A stretch of DNA of 64,000 nt, from positions 62,001 through 126,000 of the forward strand of contig SUVS01000002.1 of the NCBI GenBank assembly GCA_015061885.1, given 5' to 3'. The stretch is from Lentisphaerota bacterium. Lineage in GTDB: Bacteria; Verrucomicrobiota; Lentisphaeria; Victivallales; Victivallaceae. A model generated the notes under the pieces. That model was not told the DNA's origin. It did no database searches and saw only the letters and a list, made by a program, of their open reading frames with translations. This document shows, piece after piece, positions 27,947 through 36,805 of this stretch. Within the stretch, counting starts at the first letter, position 1. Each line of letters starts with the position of its first letter. A program made the position numbers and the translations under genes.

Positions 27947-28552
27947 TTATTTATTAAATTCTTCCGGAAAATTATTTTTCAGTGTTTCAATTATTTTTTC
28001 AGCAAAAAACCGGTGGCCGGATGGATTCAAATGGATGCCGTCCGGTAATATCAGATCGTACCGGTGCGGATACATCTGCTGATAAAAATCCATAAGTACC
28101 CACTTGTTTTCAGGTGCAGTATGGCGGATGATTTCGCGTTGAGTTTGTAATTTTTCGTTTAATTTACCGCCCGGTACCAGCGGATAAAACTGATGTTGTT
28201 CGTTGATGATCGGAGGAAAAGTTACGATCACCACCCGGCAATTTTCCGGTAATCCGGATCGGAATTTTTCCAATAATTGCACAAATTCAGCATCATTGAC
28301 CTGCCGGTGTTCATGGCCTTTACGCGGATCGTGGTTATTGCCGCCGGGTTCAAAAATCACTAAATTGGGCTGTTGTGCAATAACATCATGCTCATAACGC
28401 ATCATCATTTCACGCGTGGAGTTGCCGCCGACTCCCGCATTGATAAAACTGTGTTGGGGAAATTCCTGCTGAAGTTGAAGAAAATAACTTTCATGCGGTT
28501 CTATTTGAGTCCTGCCTTCAGCGATCGAATCGCCAAATATTACAATCTTCAT
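27947..28552 (-). CDS. SGNH/GDSL hydrolase
   Basis: A 201-aa hydrolase with block I FGDSIAEG (nucleophile Ser), block II GVGGNST, block III PGGNNHD and block V DGIHLNPSGH with the catalytic Asp and His. This is the typical order for acetylxylan-esterase or sialate-O-acetylesterase-like SGNH enzymes. No signal peptide is seen, so it likely works in the cytoplasm. First gene of the minus-strand operon with a pseudopilin and the GH123-like protein; divergent from an AraC regulator, which may control it. Confidence 0.88.
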   Translation of the reverse strand: MKIVIFGDSIAEGRTQIEPHESYFLQLQQEFPQHSFINAGVGGNSTREMMMRYEHDVIAQQPNLVIFEPGGNNHDPRKGHEHRQVNDAEFVQLLEKFRSGLPENCRVVIVTFPPIINEQHQFYPLVPGGKLNEKLQTQREIIRHTAPENKWVLMDFYQQMYPHRYDLILPDGIHLNPSGHRFFAEKIIETLKNNFPEEFNK

Positions 28553-28613
28553 TTAAAACCTCTCTTTTAACCAGATTTTCTATTCTCCGATTTAATATAT
28601 CACATAAAAATAT

Positions 28614-28641
28614 TTGCAACAAATTTTTTTTGTGGTATATT
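28614..28641 (+). promoter_or_regulatory. Promoter for the AraC-type regulator
   Basis: TTGCAA at 28614-28619, a 16-bp spacer and TATATT at 28636-28641, 27 bp before the AraC ATG; GAGGAG lies in between. The 116-bp divergent region presumably also holds the promoter of the SGNH operon. Confidence 0.55.
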
Positions 28642-28668
28642 ATGGTCGAGGAGTTGTAAAATTCTGCT

Positions 28669-29481
28669 ATGAGTACATTAAAATTCAACTGGAAACTTAC
28701 TTCAAGTCAACCGATCAAAATTCAATATTCATCACACTATCCGGGTATGGCAAATGTACCGGCGGATATACACTCATCTATTCATATCGGGTTGCTGATT
28801 AAGGGAGATACCTATTTTTTGCACAATGGAAAATTTATACAAATCAATGAAAACGAAATTTATCTGACAGCCCCCTGGGAACTGCACCGTTCCGCCGGTT
28901 CTGAAAATGGGAATAATCTGCTTTTGATAACCGCCGACCCCAATGCCATCAGCAGTGTTTTACTTCATGGAGCTGAAAAACTCCACAGCCTGTTCCGGAT
29001 TCCGTTAGACCAGCGTCAGGAGATATTGCGTAATGTAAAAATCCCGGAATTTTATATAGAGACGATACTTCAGCTTTTACAGGAAAAAGAATCGCCTGAA
29101 CGTGAACTTAAACTTTATCATGCCGCTCTGGGCATATTTGTTGCCATAGCAGTTCTGGATTTTCCCACCGGTCATGATGCCGGTTATTACAGGCTTTTGC
29201 CATCGCTGGAAAAATTGGGCAACCGGCCGATAAGTGTAACCGAAGCTGCCGAAGCATGCTGTTTGAGCGAAAGCCGTTTTGCCCATCTTTTCCGCCAGGT
29301 ATTTGGCGTGCCGTTTGCCCAATATGACCGCATGTACAGATTGCATCAGGCGTTTGACCAGATCCAGCATGAACACAAAACTTTGAAAGAAGCTGCTGAA
29401 AACTGGGGTTTTTACGATAAAAGCCATTTTTCCAAAGTTTGCCGTCAGCATTTTGGCCGTTCGCCCAAAAAGATAAAATAA
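28669..29481 (+). CDS. AraC-family transcriptional regulator
   Basis: A 270-aa regulator. The N-terminal half is a cupin-like ligand domain (HSSIHIGLLIKGDTYF, then EIYLTAPWELHRS). The C-terminal half (about 180-270) has two helix-turn-helix units: VTEAAEACCLSESRFAHLFRQVFG and LKEAAENWGFYDKSHFSKVCRQHFG, the standard AraC/XylS signature. Divergent to the SGNH-pseudopilin-GH operon, so it is a plausible sugar-responsive activator of that operon. The N-terminus is homologous to the truncated reading frame at the end of this window (63868 onward). Confidence 0.9.
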   Translation: MSTLKFNWKLTSSQPIKIQYSSHYPGMANVPADIHSSIHIGLLIKGDTYFLHNGKFIQINENEIYLTAPWELHRSAGSENGNNLLLITADPNAISSVLLHGAEKLHSLFRIPLDQRQEILRNVKIPEFYIETILQLLQEKESPERELKLYHAALGIFVAIAVLDFPTGHDAGYYRLLPSLEKLGNRPISVTEAAEACCLSESRFAHLFRQVFGVPFAQYDRMYRLHQAFDQIQHEHKTLKEAAENWGFYDKSHFSKVCRQHFGRSPKKIK

Positions 29482-29485
29482 ACTT

Positions 29486-30493
29486 TCAATTGAGCTTTAT
29501 CCGCGGATCGGCGGCGGTATAAAGCAAGTCGGCTATGAAAATACCCAGCAGAGTCAGTATGCCGGAAAAAGTGAAAAGTGCCATCTGCAATGGGTAATCG
29601 CGGCTGGAAAGCGATAAAAGCGACAATGTTCCCATGCCGGGTATGTTGAATATGTGTTCTACAATGATACTTCCCGCTACCAGCGAGGGCAGCAGACCGG
29701 AAAACAGCGTTATCAAGGTTATCAGTGTATTCCTGAATGCGTGTTTCCACAATACTTGTGTGCCGGACAAACCTTTGGCGTAAGCGGTGCGGATAAAGTC
29801 GCAATTCAATACTTCCAGCATATTCGACCTTGTATAGCGTGCCAATCCGGCGAGCGAACCGTATGCCAGACAGAGTGCCGGCAGAGCATAATAATATAAT
29901 TCCATAAAAATTGCTTTGAATGTACTCATTTCCACCGGCGGTGTAAATACTCCACGCAGCGGAAATACGGGCAATATGCCGCCGGAACAGAATGTTGTCT
30001 GCAAAAGCAGCCCCACCCACATTACCGGCATACTGTAAAGTATAAAAAGCAGCAATGTTGAAGACCGGTCAAAACTTTTGTCAGCATATTTGGCTGAATA
30101 AACGCCGATAATGATCGCCAGAGTGTAGGCAAAACTGATGGCAAGCAAATTGAGTTTGATCGTTACCGGGAGCCGTTCTGCGATCATTTTTACCACACTT
30201 TTTCCGGGTTCAACGGTGGCTGAAGTTCCGAAATTGCCATGTTTGATTATATCAGTAAGCCATTCGCTGAAACCCTGAAATACCGATTTATCAAGTTTAA
30301 GTTTTTTTCTCAATGCTTCGTTGCGTGCCAGTTCATTTTTTTCGGAGCTGGAAACCCCGGCAGAACTGCCGTCCATAAAGTTGCTGCGGGTGGGATCACC
30401 GGGGGCAAGACGCAGCATGGCATAACTGGCAAACATGATCACCAGCATGGTAAAAATACTCAATAAAATGCGTTTTATGATATATTGCAGCAT
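29486..30493 (-). CDS. Oligopeptide/dipeptide-type ABC transporter permease (OppB-like)
   Basis: About 335 aa. The first transmembrane segment and the PGDP motif (MLRLAPGDPTRSNF) are typical for OppB/DppB permeases. The C-terminal EAA-type loop is present (GLSGTQVLWKHAFRNTLITLITLF). ATG 30493 is chosen because the preceding gene stops 3 bp earlier, giving a tight coupling, and the upstream extension lacks membrane character. No OppA, OppC or ATPase gene is next to it; the gene downstream is convergent. A lone permease is unusual and its partners must be elsewhere, if it is functional. Confidence 0.85.
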   Translation of the reverse strand: MLQYIIKRILLSIFTMLVIMFASYAMLRLAPGDPTRSNFMDGSSAGVSSSEKNELARNEALRKKLKLDKSVFQGFSEWLTDIIKHGNFGTSATVEPGKSVVKMIAERLPVTIKLNLLAISFAYTLAIIIGVYSAKYADKSFDRSSTLLLFILYSMPVMWVGLLLQTTFCSGGILPVFPLRGVFTPPVEMSTFKAIFMELYYYALPALCLAYGSLAGLARYTRSNMLEVLNCDFIRTAYAKGLSGTQVLWKHAFRNTLITLITLFSGLLPSLVAGSIIVEHIFNIPGMGTLSLLSLSSRDYPLQMALFTFSGILTLLGIFIADLLYTAADPRIKLN

Positions 30494-30495
30494 CT

Positions 30496-31284
30496 TCAGA
30501 CGATTTCGGTCATACGCGAAATAGTTTTTATACTGTTGGCTCTGCCGGTGTTGTAGTCGTAGTCGATCACACAACCATCCAGCCGGATAGTACCTTCGGC
30601 AACCGGCAGTCGGCGGGGCATGCCGCTGCGGAATTTTTTGATGACTTCTTCCACGCTTCTGCCGAGAACGCTGTATTCGGCACCGACCATGCCAGCATCG
30701 GTCAGATAAGCCGTACCGTTGGGCAGAATTTTTGCATCGTTGGTCTGAACATGGGTATGCGTACCGATCACGGCAGTGACTTTGCCGTCAAGAAAGTAGC
30801 CCATGGCGATTTTTTCGCTGGTGGCTTCGGCATGAAAATCGACCAGAATGGTTTTTACATCGGCGGGGACTTGAGTCAAAAGTTTTTCGGCAGTTTCAAA
30901 GGGGCAATAGGCACTGTCACGCATGAAAACTTTGCCCTGCAGAGCGATTATTGCGATTTGTCCGGCAACGGGATTGTTGACTACTTTCATACCCACGCCC
31001 GGCTGCATGGTGCTTAAATTGGCGGGTCGGACAATATCGTGTATGCCGTTGATCTCTTTTTCAAAGTCTTTCTGATCCCAGACATGATCTCCGGCGGTGA
31101 AAAAATCCACATGTTTACGCATATCTTTGAGGCAACCGGCAGTAAGACCGGCTCCGGCGGCACAGTTTTCGGCATTGGCTATGACCATGGAAAGATTGAA
31201 TTCCTTACGCAGTTCCGGAACCAGTTTCTGAACGGCGGCTCTGCCGCTGTGGCCGACAATATCGCCGATAAAAAGTATATTCAT
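30496..31284 (-). CDS. YmdB-like metallophosphoesterase (TIGR00282 family)
   Basis: About 262 aa with the YmdB-family metal ligands: FIGDIVGHSGR (Asp), ANAENCAAGAGL (Asn-Glu), TAGDHVWDQKD (Gly-Asp-His), VDFHAEATSEK and GTHTHVQTND (His-x-His). Homologues hydrolyse 2',3'- or 3',5'-cyclic nucleotides and affect RNA turnover and biofilm formation in Bacillus. ATG 31284 with AAAGG upstream is preferred over the extended frame beginning at 31353. The stop is 3 bp before the OppB-like ATG, so the two form an operon. Confidence 0.9.
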   Translation of the reverse strand: MNILFIGDIVGHSGRAAVQKLVPELRKEFNLSMVIANAENCAAGAGLTAGCLKDMRKHVDFFTAGDHVWDQKDFEKEINGIHDIVRPANLSTMQPGVGMKVVNNPVAGQIAIIALQGKVFMRDSAYCPFETAEKLLTQVPADVKTILVDFHAEATSEKIAMGYFLDGKVTAVIGTHTHVQTNDAKILPNGTAYLTDAGMVGAEYSVLGRSVEEVIKKFRSGMPRRLPVAEGTIRLDGCVIDYDYNTGRANSIKTISRMTEIV

Positions 31285-31374
31285 ATAAAAACCTTTATCT
31301 TGTTGAATTATTTTTGCATAGTTTAATATATGCTTTATATTAACTTTTGACAAACATAAATAAGGATTTATCAG

Positions 31375-31899
31375 ATGTTTTTTTCCGGAGTTGATATAAA
31401 AGACAGCTCATTATATGACCGGGATGCACTCCTGCTTATGAGCGACAGCGATCTGGCTGATCTCTGCACTGTCGAAGCATTTGTCGGTACCGGCCCCGGC
31501 GGACAGCACCGCAACCGCAATTACACTGCTGTAAGAGTGCGGCTGAAAAAAATGGATTTTATTGTCGCCGAAGAAAGTTCCTTCCGCAGTCAGAAGCAGA
31601 ATCTGGGTTCGGCACTTAATAAAATACGCTTGAAGATCGCTCTCGGTTGGCGGAAAGATTATCCGGAAAATACTTTTTATACTCATTTGAACGAAAGTAA
31701 TCCGCTTTATGCCATTGAACTTGCCCGGTTGCTCGATGCGGTACTGCAAAGTAACTTTGACCATAAAAAAGCCGCAGAATTGACCGGACTTTCTGCCAGT
31801 AAACTGCTTAAAGAACTTTCACGCAACTACGAAGTGTGGGCTGAATTTCAAGCCGCCCGTGCTGAAACTGGTTTGAGCGAACTCAAAAAGCCCCGGTGA
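31375..31899 (+). CDS. RF-1-domain protein, release-factor/ArfB-like
   Basis: A 174-aa protein with a GGQ-containing class-I release-factor domain (VGTGPGGQHRNRNYTAVRV, about residues 37-55). No codon-recognition domain is present, so it is similar to ArfB/YaeJ or PrfH-type rescue factors, which hydrolyse peptidyl-tRNA on stalled ribosomes. The second half (SNPLYAIELARLLDAVLQSNFDHKKAAELTGLSASKLLKELSRN) has a helix-rich, HTH-like look instead of the basic ArfB tail. AAGGA precedes ATG 31375. The next gene, a DNA methyltransferase, starts 3 bp after its stop. Confidence 0.8.
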   Translation: MFFSGVDIKDSSLYDRDALLLMSDSDLADLCTVEAFVGTGPGGQHRNRNYTAVRVRLKKMDFIVAEESSFRSQKQNLGSALNKIRLKIALGWRKDYPENTFYTHLNESNPLYAIELARLLDAVLQSNFDHKKAAELTGLSASKLLKELSRNYEVWAEFQAARAETGLSELKKPR

Positions 31900-31902
31900 A
31901 AT

Positions 31903-33486
31903 ATGTTGTCTGATAAATCAGTTAAAAAATTATTTTCAGAATATCTTAAAACTCCGGAAGCGGAACTTTTGCGGGGCGATTTTCAGCTTGGTCAGGCTCC
32001 GGAACTTCTGTATATTATGGAAAATTCCGCCGATCCGGGGCATTTTCTGGAACTGGTGATGGATCACTGCAATAAACTCCAACGCAAAGATGAAGGTACA
32101 TTTTACACACCATCTTCAGTTGCCGGAAAGATGTTCCGCCGTTCACTGGAAATATTCCGGAAAAATAATCCGTCGCCGGAGAGTTTGCTCAATATCAAAG
32201 TGCTTGATCCGGCTTGCGGGAGCGGCGAATTTATTCTGGAAGCACTGAAAGTGTTGTTTGAAGAATTCCGTTTGCTGAAACCCGATGTACCGGCAAATAT
32301 ATTGCTTGAGCAGATAATCAGCAGCAACCTTTACGGTATTGACTGCAACTGCAATGCCGTGCAATTACTCTGGTGCCGGTTGAAAATTGCCGGCGGCAAT
32401 GCGGTCTCTCTGGAGAATTTTATTGTAAAAGATGTGCTGGAGTATTCTGACGCGGCGGCGTGTTTCAATAAAAATATCAAATTTGATATTGTAATCGGTA
32501 ATCCGCCGTATGTAAGCTACGGCTTGCGTAATGCCGGCAAAATTGATAAAAACCGTGCGGCGGAATTAAGAAAAAGATTTCCTTTTTCCGCTGAATACAA
32601 GATAACGCTTTACGCAGTTTTTATTGAGTTTGCCTTGAATTCAACTGCCCCAAACGGGGTTCAGAGTTTTATTGTGCCGGATAGTTTTCTTTGCGGGCAA
32701 TATTTTACCAAACTGCGTAATTTTATGCTCAAAACCACCTCATTTGACTATTTTTATTTAATCAAACAAAAACTTTTTGATGCAGTTCCCGGTACTCTTG
32801 TCATCTATATTGCAAGCAAAAATATTCCCTCTGAAAATCATGAGTTCAAAACTGTATTGCTGAACGGAAAAACCCCGTTTGAGTTGCCGGAAAACGGCTA
32901 CACGATGCGGCAAGGTTCTCTGGAAAAAAATCCACGGCAGAAATTCCGGCTCTTTTTCAATGAAGATATTCACAAACGCATTATGGATATTGAAAGTAAA
33001 AGCGTTTGCAAATTAGGCGATCTGCTCGAACTTGCCAGCGGTCTGATCGCTAAAAAAGGCAAATCTTCGATCGTTGCCGATAAACCGCAGCAGGACGGCA
33101 TCTATCAACGCGGCCTGGTCAGCGGCAGAGAGATAACCGCGTCGGGCACAGTAAATTATCAGGGATATTTCATCAATTCCGACCCGGCAAAAATCAAAAG
33201 CGGTCTGAAAAATATTGATTATTCGCAACCGAAAATATTGATCCGTCAAACCGGTGACAGAATAATTTCCGCCGTAGATCGCAATGGTTTGCTGGTTTTG
33301 AACAATATCCATGTGGGAACAGCCAAACGCTCCAATCTTGATCTCGAACGCCTGTCAAAGTATCTGAACAGCAGTGAAATGTGCTTTTACTATCAGGCGA
33401 TAACCCTCGAAGCAAACCGCCCGATGGCACAAATAGACTTGGAAACTCTGCGGGAATTGCCAATGAAAGAAACTTTTACGCTGTAA
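31903..33486 (+). CDS. N6-adenine DNA methyltransferase, TaqI/Eco57I-like, apparently orphan
   Basis: A 527-aa gamma-type class-I methyltransferase. Motif I is VLDPACGSGEFILEAL, and motif IV is IVIGNPPYVSYG (NPPY). FYTPSSVAGKM upstream is the TPxxVA signature. The C-terminal about 200 residues look like a TaqI-type target-recognition region (LGDLLELASGLIAKKGK and MAQIDLETLRELPM). No restriction enzyme, specificity subunit or BREX-type genes are adjacent; repeats follow directly. It may be an orphan epigenetic methylase or a one-polypeptide type IIG enzyme, but no PD-(D/E)xK nuclease motif is obvious at the N-terminus. Confidence 0.82.
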   Translation: MLSDKSVKKLFSEYLKTPEAELLRGDFQLGQAPELLYIMENSADPGHFLELVMDHCNKLQRKDEGTFYTPSSVAGKMFRRSLEIFRKNNPSPESLLNIKVLDPACGSGEFILEALKVLFEEFRLLKPDVPANILLEQIISSNLYGIDCNCNAVQLLWCRLKIAGGNAVSLENFIVKDVLEYSDAAACFNKNIKFDIVIGNPPYVSYGLRNAGKIDKNRAAELRKRFPFSAEYKITLYAVFIEFALNSTAPNGVQSFIVPDSFLCGQYFTKLRNFMLKTTSFDYFYLIKQKLFDAVPGTLVIYIASKNIPSENHEFKTVLLNGKTPFELPENGYTMRQGSLEKNPRQKFRLFFNEDIHKRIMDIESKSVCKLGDLLELASGLIAKKGKSSIVADKPQQDGIYQRGLVSGREITASGTVNYQGYFINSDPAKIKSGLKNIDYSQPKILIRQTGDRIISAVDRNGLLVLNNIHVGTAKRSNLDLERLSKYLNSSEMCFYYQAITLEANRPMAQIDLETLRELPMKETFTL

Positions 33487-33490
33487 ATAG

Positions 33491-34020
33491 GTATGGTGTT
33501 GTATGGCGAACACCTGTGTGCCGCCGCGATAAATTGAGAAGATTTGAGAGGCTTTGGGAAGGTTTGGGAAGGTTTGGGAGGGCGGGCTTTGCCCGCCGAC
33601 GGCCGGTTGACGCTCTGCCCATGCAAGCAATACTCAGCGTGTAGCCAGCCAACAGCATTTGGCGGCATCAGCCGCCCACGCACTATATTGCCCGCTCGCA
33701 CGGCGTAGCCGGGCGTATGCGGCGAATACAGGCGGCAAGGACTCCCATACTCTCTCATATTTTCCCATATTCTCCCATACTCTTCCATAAAAAAGCCGCC
33801 ACGCACCATATTGCCCGCTCGCACGGCGTAGCCGGGCGTATGCGGCGTACATGGCATACGGTATGGGGTTGTATGGCGAACACCTGTCTGCCGCCCGATG
33901 GATTGAGAGGCTTTGGGAAGGTTTGGGAGGGCGGGCTTTGCCCGCCGACAGCCGGTTGACGCTCTTACCCGGCAAGCATTATATAGTGTAAAACCTATTG
34001 CCCGCGTATGCGGCGAAACC
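33491..34020. repeat. Complex modular intergenic repeat, copy 1
   Basis: No gene. Two direct copies of module A (33491-33619 and 33860-33966) contain, in order, a segment ending GCGAACACCTGT, a 10-bp-periodic G-tract array (TTGGGAAGGT units at 33534-33583), the hairpin GGCGGGCTTTGCCCGCC, and GCCGGTTGACGCTC. Two copies of module B (33688-33724 and 33811-33847) contain GCCCGCTCGCACGGCGTAG. A C-tract array of opposite sense, also with 10-bp period, is at 33741-33787. The whole unit recurs inverted at 46230-46762; the segment 33736-33800 is identical there in 64 of 65 positions. The G-tracts satisfy the usual quadruplex pattern. Long open frames here result from base composition. Confidence 0.8.
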
Positions 34021-34028
34021 GGCATAGG

Positions 34029-34297
34029 GTGAGCGACGCAGCAATTAATTTCGAAAAATGTTGCGGTAATTATTCCTGGGTGGAAATGTCGAGTTTTGCA
34101 AGGAACGATCCGAGGGAGCATACCTTTGTATGTGACCGAGGTGAGCGACGCAGCAATTAATTTCGAAAAATGTTGCAGTAATTATTCCTGGGTGGAAATG
34201 TCGAGTTTTGCAAGGAACGATCCGAGGGAGCATACCTTTGTATGTGACCGAGGTGAGCGACGCAGCAAGGCTCGAGATTTCCCGCAGGAATAATTAC
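34029..34297. repeat. 112-bp tandem repeat forming a foldback element
   Basis: Two full units (34029-34140 and 34141-34252), differing by about one base, and the first 16 bp of a third (from 34253). Each unit starts GTGAGCGACGCAGCAA. Arms at 34066-34099 and 34178-34211 are inverted relative to 34265-34297, so the RNA or single strand would fold back. The 3' arm begins directly after the bamA stop codon. It could act as a bamA 3' hairpin or be a non-autonomous mobile repeat; no transposase is seen. Confidence 0.75.
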
Positions 34298-34298
34298 T

Positions 34299-36629
34299 TC
34301 AGAAACTGAAGCCCATGTTGAAGTGGAATCGCAAGCGGCTTTTCACATTATCCTGATTGTTGAGTACCGGGAACGCCAAATCCAGTTTGATCGGCATAGG
34401 CACATTGGGCAGTTTGATCCGCAGACCGTAACCGGCACCGATGTTAAAGTGGTCAAACCCGAATTTGTATTCAGATTTGCTGACACCTCCGGCATCGACG
34501 AATGCCGCACCCCGCAGGAAGTTCCAGATCGGATGAGATACTTCCACTGTGAATACGCTCATGCTCTGCCCGCCGACTTCTCTGCCCGCTGAATCCAGCG
34601 GCGAAATTTCCCGGTAGGGGAAACCGCGGACACTGTTGCTGCCGCCGAGGAAATAGCGTTCATAAATGGGGGCCCGTTTGCTGTGGAAACCATCGACCAC
34701 GCCGATTCTGGCCCCGGCTTGCAATGTTATGGCGTTATCCAGGAAGCTCTTGACATAGAGCAATTTGGCTTCGGCACGGTAGAAATCTTCGGAAGAACCG
34801 AATATTCTGGGCGAAACTGCCCCGAGCAAATTGATCTGATAACCGTTTTTGGGGTCGGCCAAGCTGTCCAGCGTGGTGCGGTCAAGTTCCAGCGATACCT
34901 GGCTGACCCAGTCGCGGCCGCGTTCTTCACGGGTTTCAAAGCCCATGCTGTCAGACATATCATGGACATTGACCTGTTCAAATTTGTAAGCAATGGTGGC
35001 TTTGGTAAAATCGTCAAAGAATTTTTTGGTCAAACCGATTCTGGCACCCCAGCGGGTTTCGTCCCAGTGTTCAAAAACTGTTTCCCGCAGATAAGCACCT
35101 ATATCCAACCGCAGCGGTATATCGAAAAGCCACGGTTCGGTAAAGTCAAAGTTTACTGCCGCCCGCTCAATACCGATCATTGCCTGCAAGCGGAACCGCT
35201 GACCGCCGCCGCGGAAGTAGTTGGCGGGGTTGGTGATGTCAAAGTTGCGGCTGCTGGCTTCGATCATACCGAACAGACTGTCCACATCGGAGTAACCGGC
35301 ACCGATGCGTACATCGTAGGCATTTTTTTCTTCCACGCGGATGATGGCATCTTTTTCGCCGATGGTATCGGAGTTGACAAAGGTGGTTTCAACTTTGCTG
35401 AACATATCCATATTCATCAACCGTGATTTGGTAACATCCAGCAGATTTTCGTCTGCCGGGTCGCCGGGATAGACCACCAGTTCGCGGCGGATGACTTTAT
35501 CCTGCGTGTACTCGTTGCCGACGATAGTAACCTGATTGATGGTATATTTTCTGCCTTCGTTGATGACAAATACCAGCTCAACGGTGTGTTTTTCAAAGTC
35601 GGCGTTACGCTGGACATTGCATACGGCATCGGCGAGACCTTCGCTGTGGAGCAAACCCATGATGGCGGCACGGCTGGCACTTTCTTTCTGATAATCAAAA
35701 GTTTCGTTCAGCGGTATATTTACCAGAGATTGCAACTCTTTTTCGTCAAAGCTCTTGAAGCCTTCAAACTTTATGCCGGTAACAGTGTATGGTTTGCCTT
35801 CGTGAATGGTAAAAAGCAGATTGACAAACTCCGGATCGTCCTCGCATGGAACGATCTTGACCGATTCGATCTTGAAGTCCAGATAGCCTTTGTTCCAGTA
35901 CATATCACGCAGACGCACCTTATCGACTTCCAGCATTTCGCGGTTGAGCAAACCGAGGTTGAGGAAGCCCATCCAGTTGAAATAGCTGTATTGATTTTCG
36001 ATGCTGTGGCGTAAAGTCCAACTGCTGAAAACGGTGTTGCCTTCAAAGAAAACATCGTTGACTTTGAGTTTGAGGTTTTCTTTGATTTTGAAAATCACTT
36101 TTACTGTATTGTTTTCGCCGCGTTCCAGCAAGGGGGCGATTTCGGCATCAAAGTAGCCTTTGTCGCGGTAGAACTCCCGCAATGCCGAAGCTCCGTCCCG
36201 CAGATTGCGTTCATTGAGCGGTGCGTCGATACCGATATTGACGAGCTTGGCAAGGTCTTCAGTTTCGTACTTCTGATTGCCGTCGAAGATGACTTCGGAT
36301 ACTGTGGCGTGAAGTTTCAAACGGAAATTGAGTTTGAGTTTGCCGTCTTTCATGGGAGCGGCCTGGGCGGTTACATCCGAAAAATATCCCAGTGAATGTA
36401 ACCGTTTGATGTCTTCATCCAGGATTCGGGCATCGTAGGCTTTACCCGGCTGCAGCCGGACATTGAATCGCAGAAGGTCTTCCACCACCGGTTTGCCGCC
36501 GGTCTGTTCAAAAGCCAGCTCACCAACCAGAACGCTGTCGGCTCCGGCAACGGTCAGGCATACAACGGAAAGCAGAGATAAAAGGCATAACTTGACTGCT
36601 GAAAAACTGTTTTTGATAAATAAATTCAC
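34299..36629 (-). CDS. bamA: Outer membrane protein assembly factor BamA (Omp85)
   Basis: A 776-aa Omp85 protein with a signal peptide, five POTRA-like modules (about residues 30-400) and a C-terminal 16-strand barrel. Barrel markers are FLGGSNSVRGFPYREISPLD (the VRGF/Y lid-lock motif) and a terminal Phe in NMGFSF, the beta-signal. BamA folds and inserts outer membrane proteins, presumably including LptD and the two secretins in this window. Length is close to E. coli BamA (810). No bamB to bamE genes, skp or lpxD are adjacent, unlike proteobacteria. Confidence 0.93.
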   Translation of the reverse strand: MNLFIKNSFSAVKLCLLSLLSVVCLTVAGADSVLVGELAFEQTGGKPVVEDLLRFNVRLQPGKAYDARILDEDIKRLHSLGYFSDVTAQAAPMKDGKLKLNFRLKLHATVSEVIFDGNQKYETEDLAKLVNIGIDAPLNERNLRDGASALREFYRDKGYFDAEIAPLLERGENNTVKVIFKIKENLKLKVNDVFFEGNTVFSSWTLRHSIENQYSYFNWMGFLNLGLLNREMLEVDKVRLRDMYWNKGYLDFKIESVKIVPCEDDPEFVNLLFTIHEGKPYTVTGIKFEGFKSFDEKELQSLVNIPLNETFDYQKESASRAAIMGLLHSEGLADAVCNVQRNADFEKHTVELVFVINEGRKYTINQVTIVGNEYTQDKVIRRELVVYPGDPADENLLDVTKSRLMNMDMFSKVETTFVNSDTIGEKDAIIRVEEKNAYDVRIGAGYSDVDSLFGMIEASSRNFDITNPANYFRGGGQRFRLQAMIGIERAAVNFDFTEPWLFDIPLRLDIGAYLRETVFEHWDETRWGARIGLTKKFFDDFTKATIAYKFEQVNVHDMSDSMGFETREERGRDWVSQVSLELDRTTLDSLADPKNGYQINLLGAVSPRIFGSSEDFYRAEAKLLYVKSFLDNAITLQAGARIGVVDGFHSKRAPIYERYFLGGSNSVRGFPYREISPLDSAGREVGGQSMSVFTVEVSHPIWNFLRGAAFVDAGGVSKSEYKFGFDHFNIGAGYGLRIKLPNVPMPIKLDLAFPVLNNQDNVKSRLRFHFNMGFSF

Positions 36630-36734
36630 TGCAACACCTCTGGATATTTTATATTTAAAACAAAATGTAATTCTTTAAAATACAGCCATTTGGCAGAAAA
36701 ACCCAATTTTTTCTTAAAAAAACCGCTTTTTTTC

Positions 36735-36763
36735 TTGCAAAAACTCTTCTTCAGGGGTATTTT
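36735..36763 (+). promoter_or_regulatory. Putative promoter for the phosphofructokinase
   Basis: TTGCAA at 36735-36740, a 17-bp spacer and TATTTT at 36758-36763, 42 bp before the ATG. GGAG follows near 36795. Confidence 0.5.
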
Positions 36764-36805
36764 TCGTCCGGAATGGTAAATTGAAAACCCTGTGGAGAAA
36801 ATATT

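Noticed and set aside
33741-33787. Short regularly spaced repeats considered as a CRISPR array
   Set aside because: Units are 10 bp without spacers, and no cas genes are present.
33393-34121. Frame of 242 codons and other overlapping frames within the repeat block
   Set aside because: Open in several frames on both strands because of repeated GC-rich modules; peptide repeats simply reflect the 10-bp DNA period, and no ribosome site or domain is seen.
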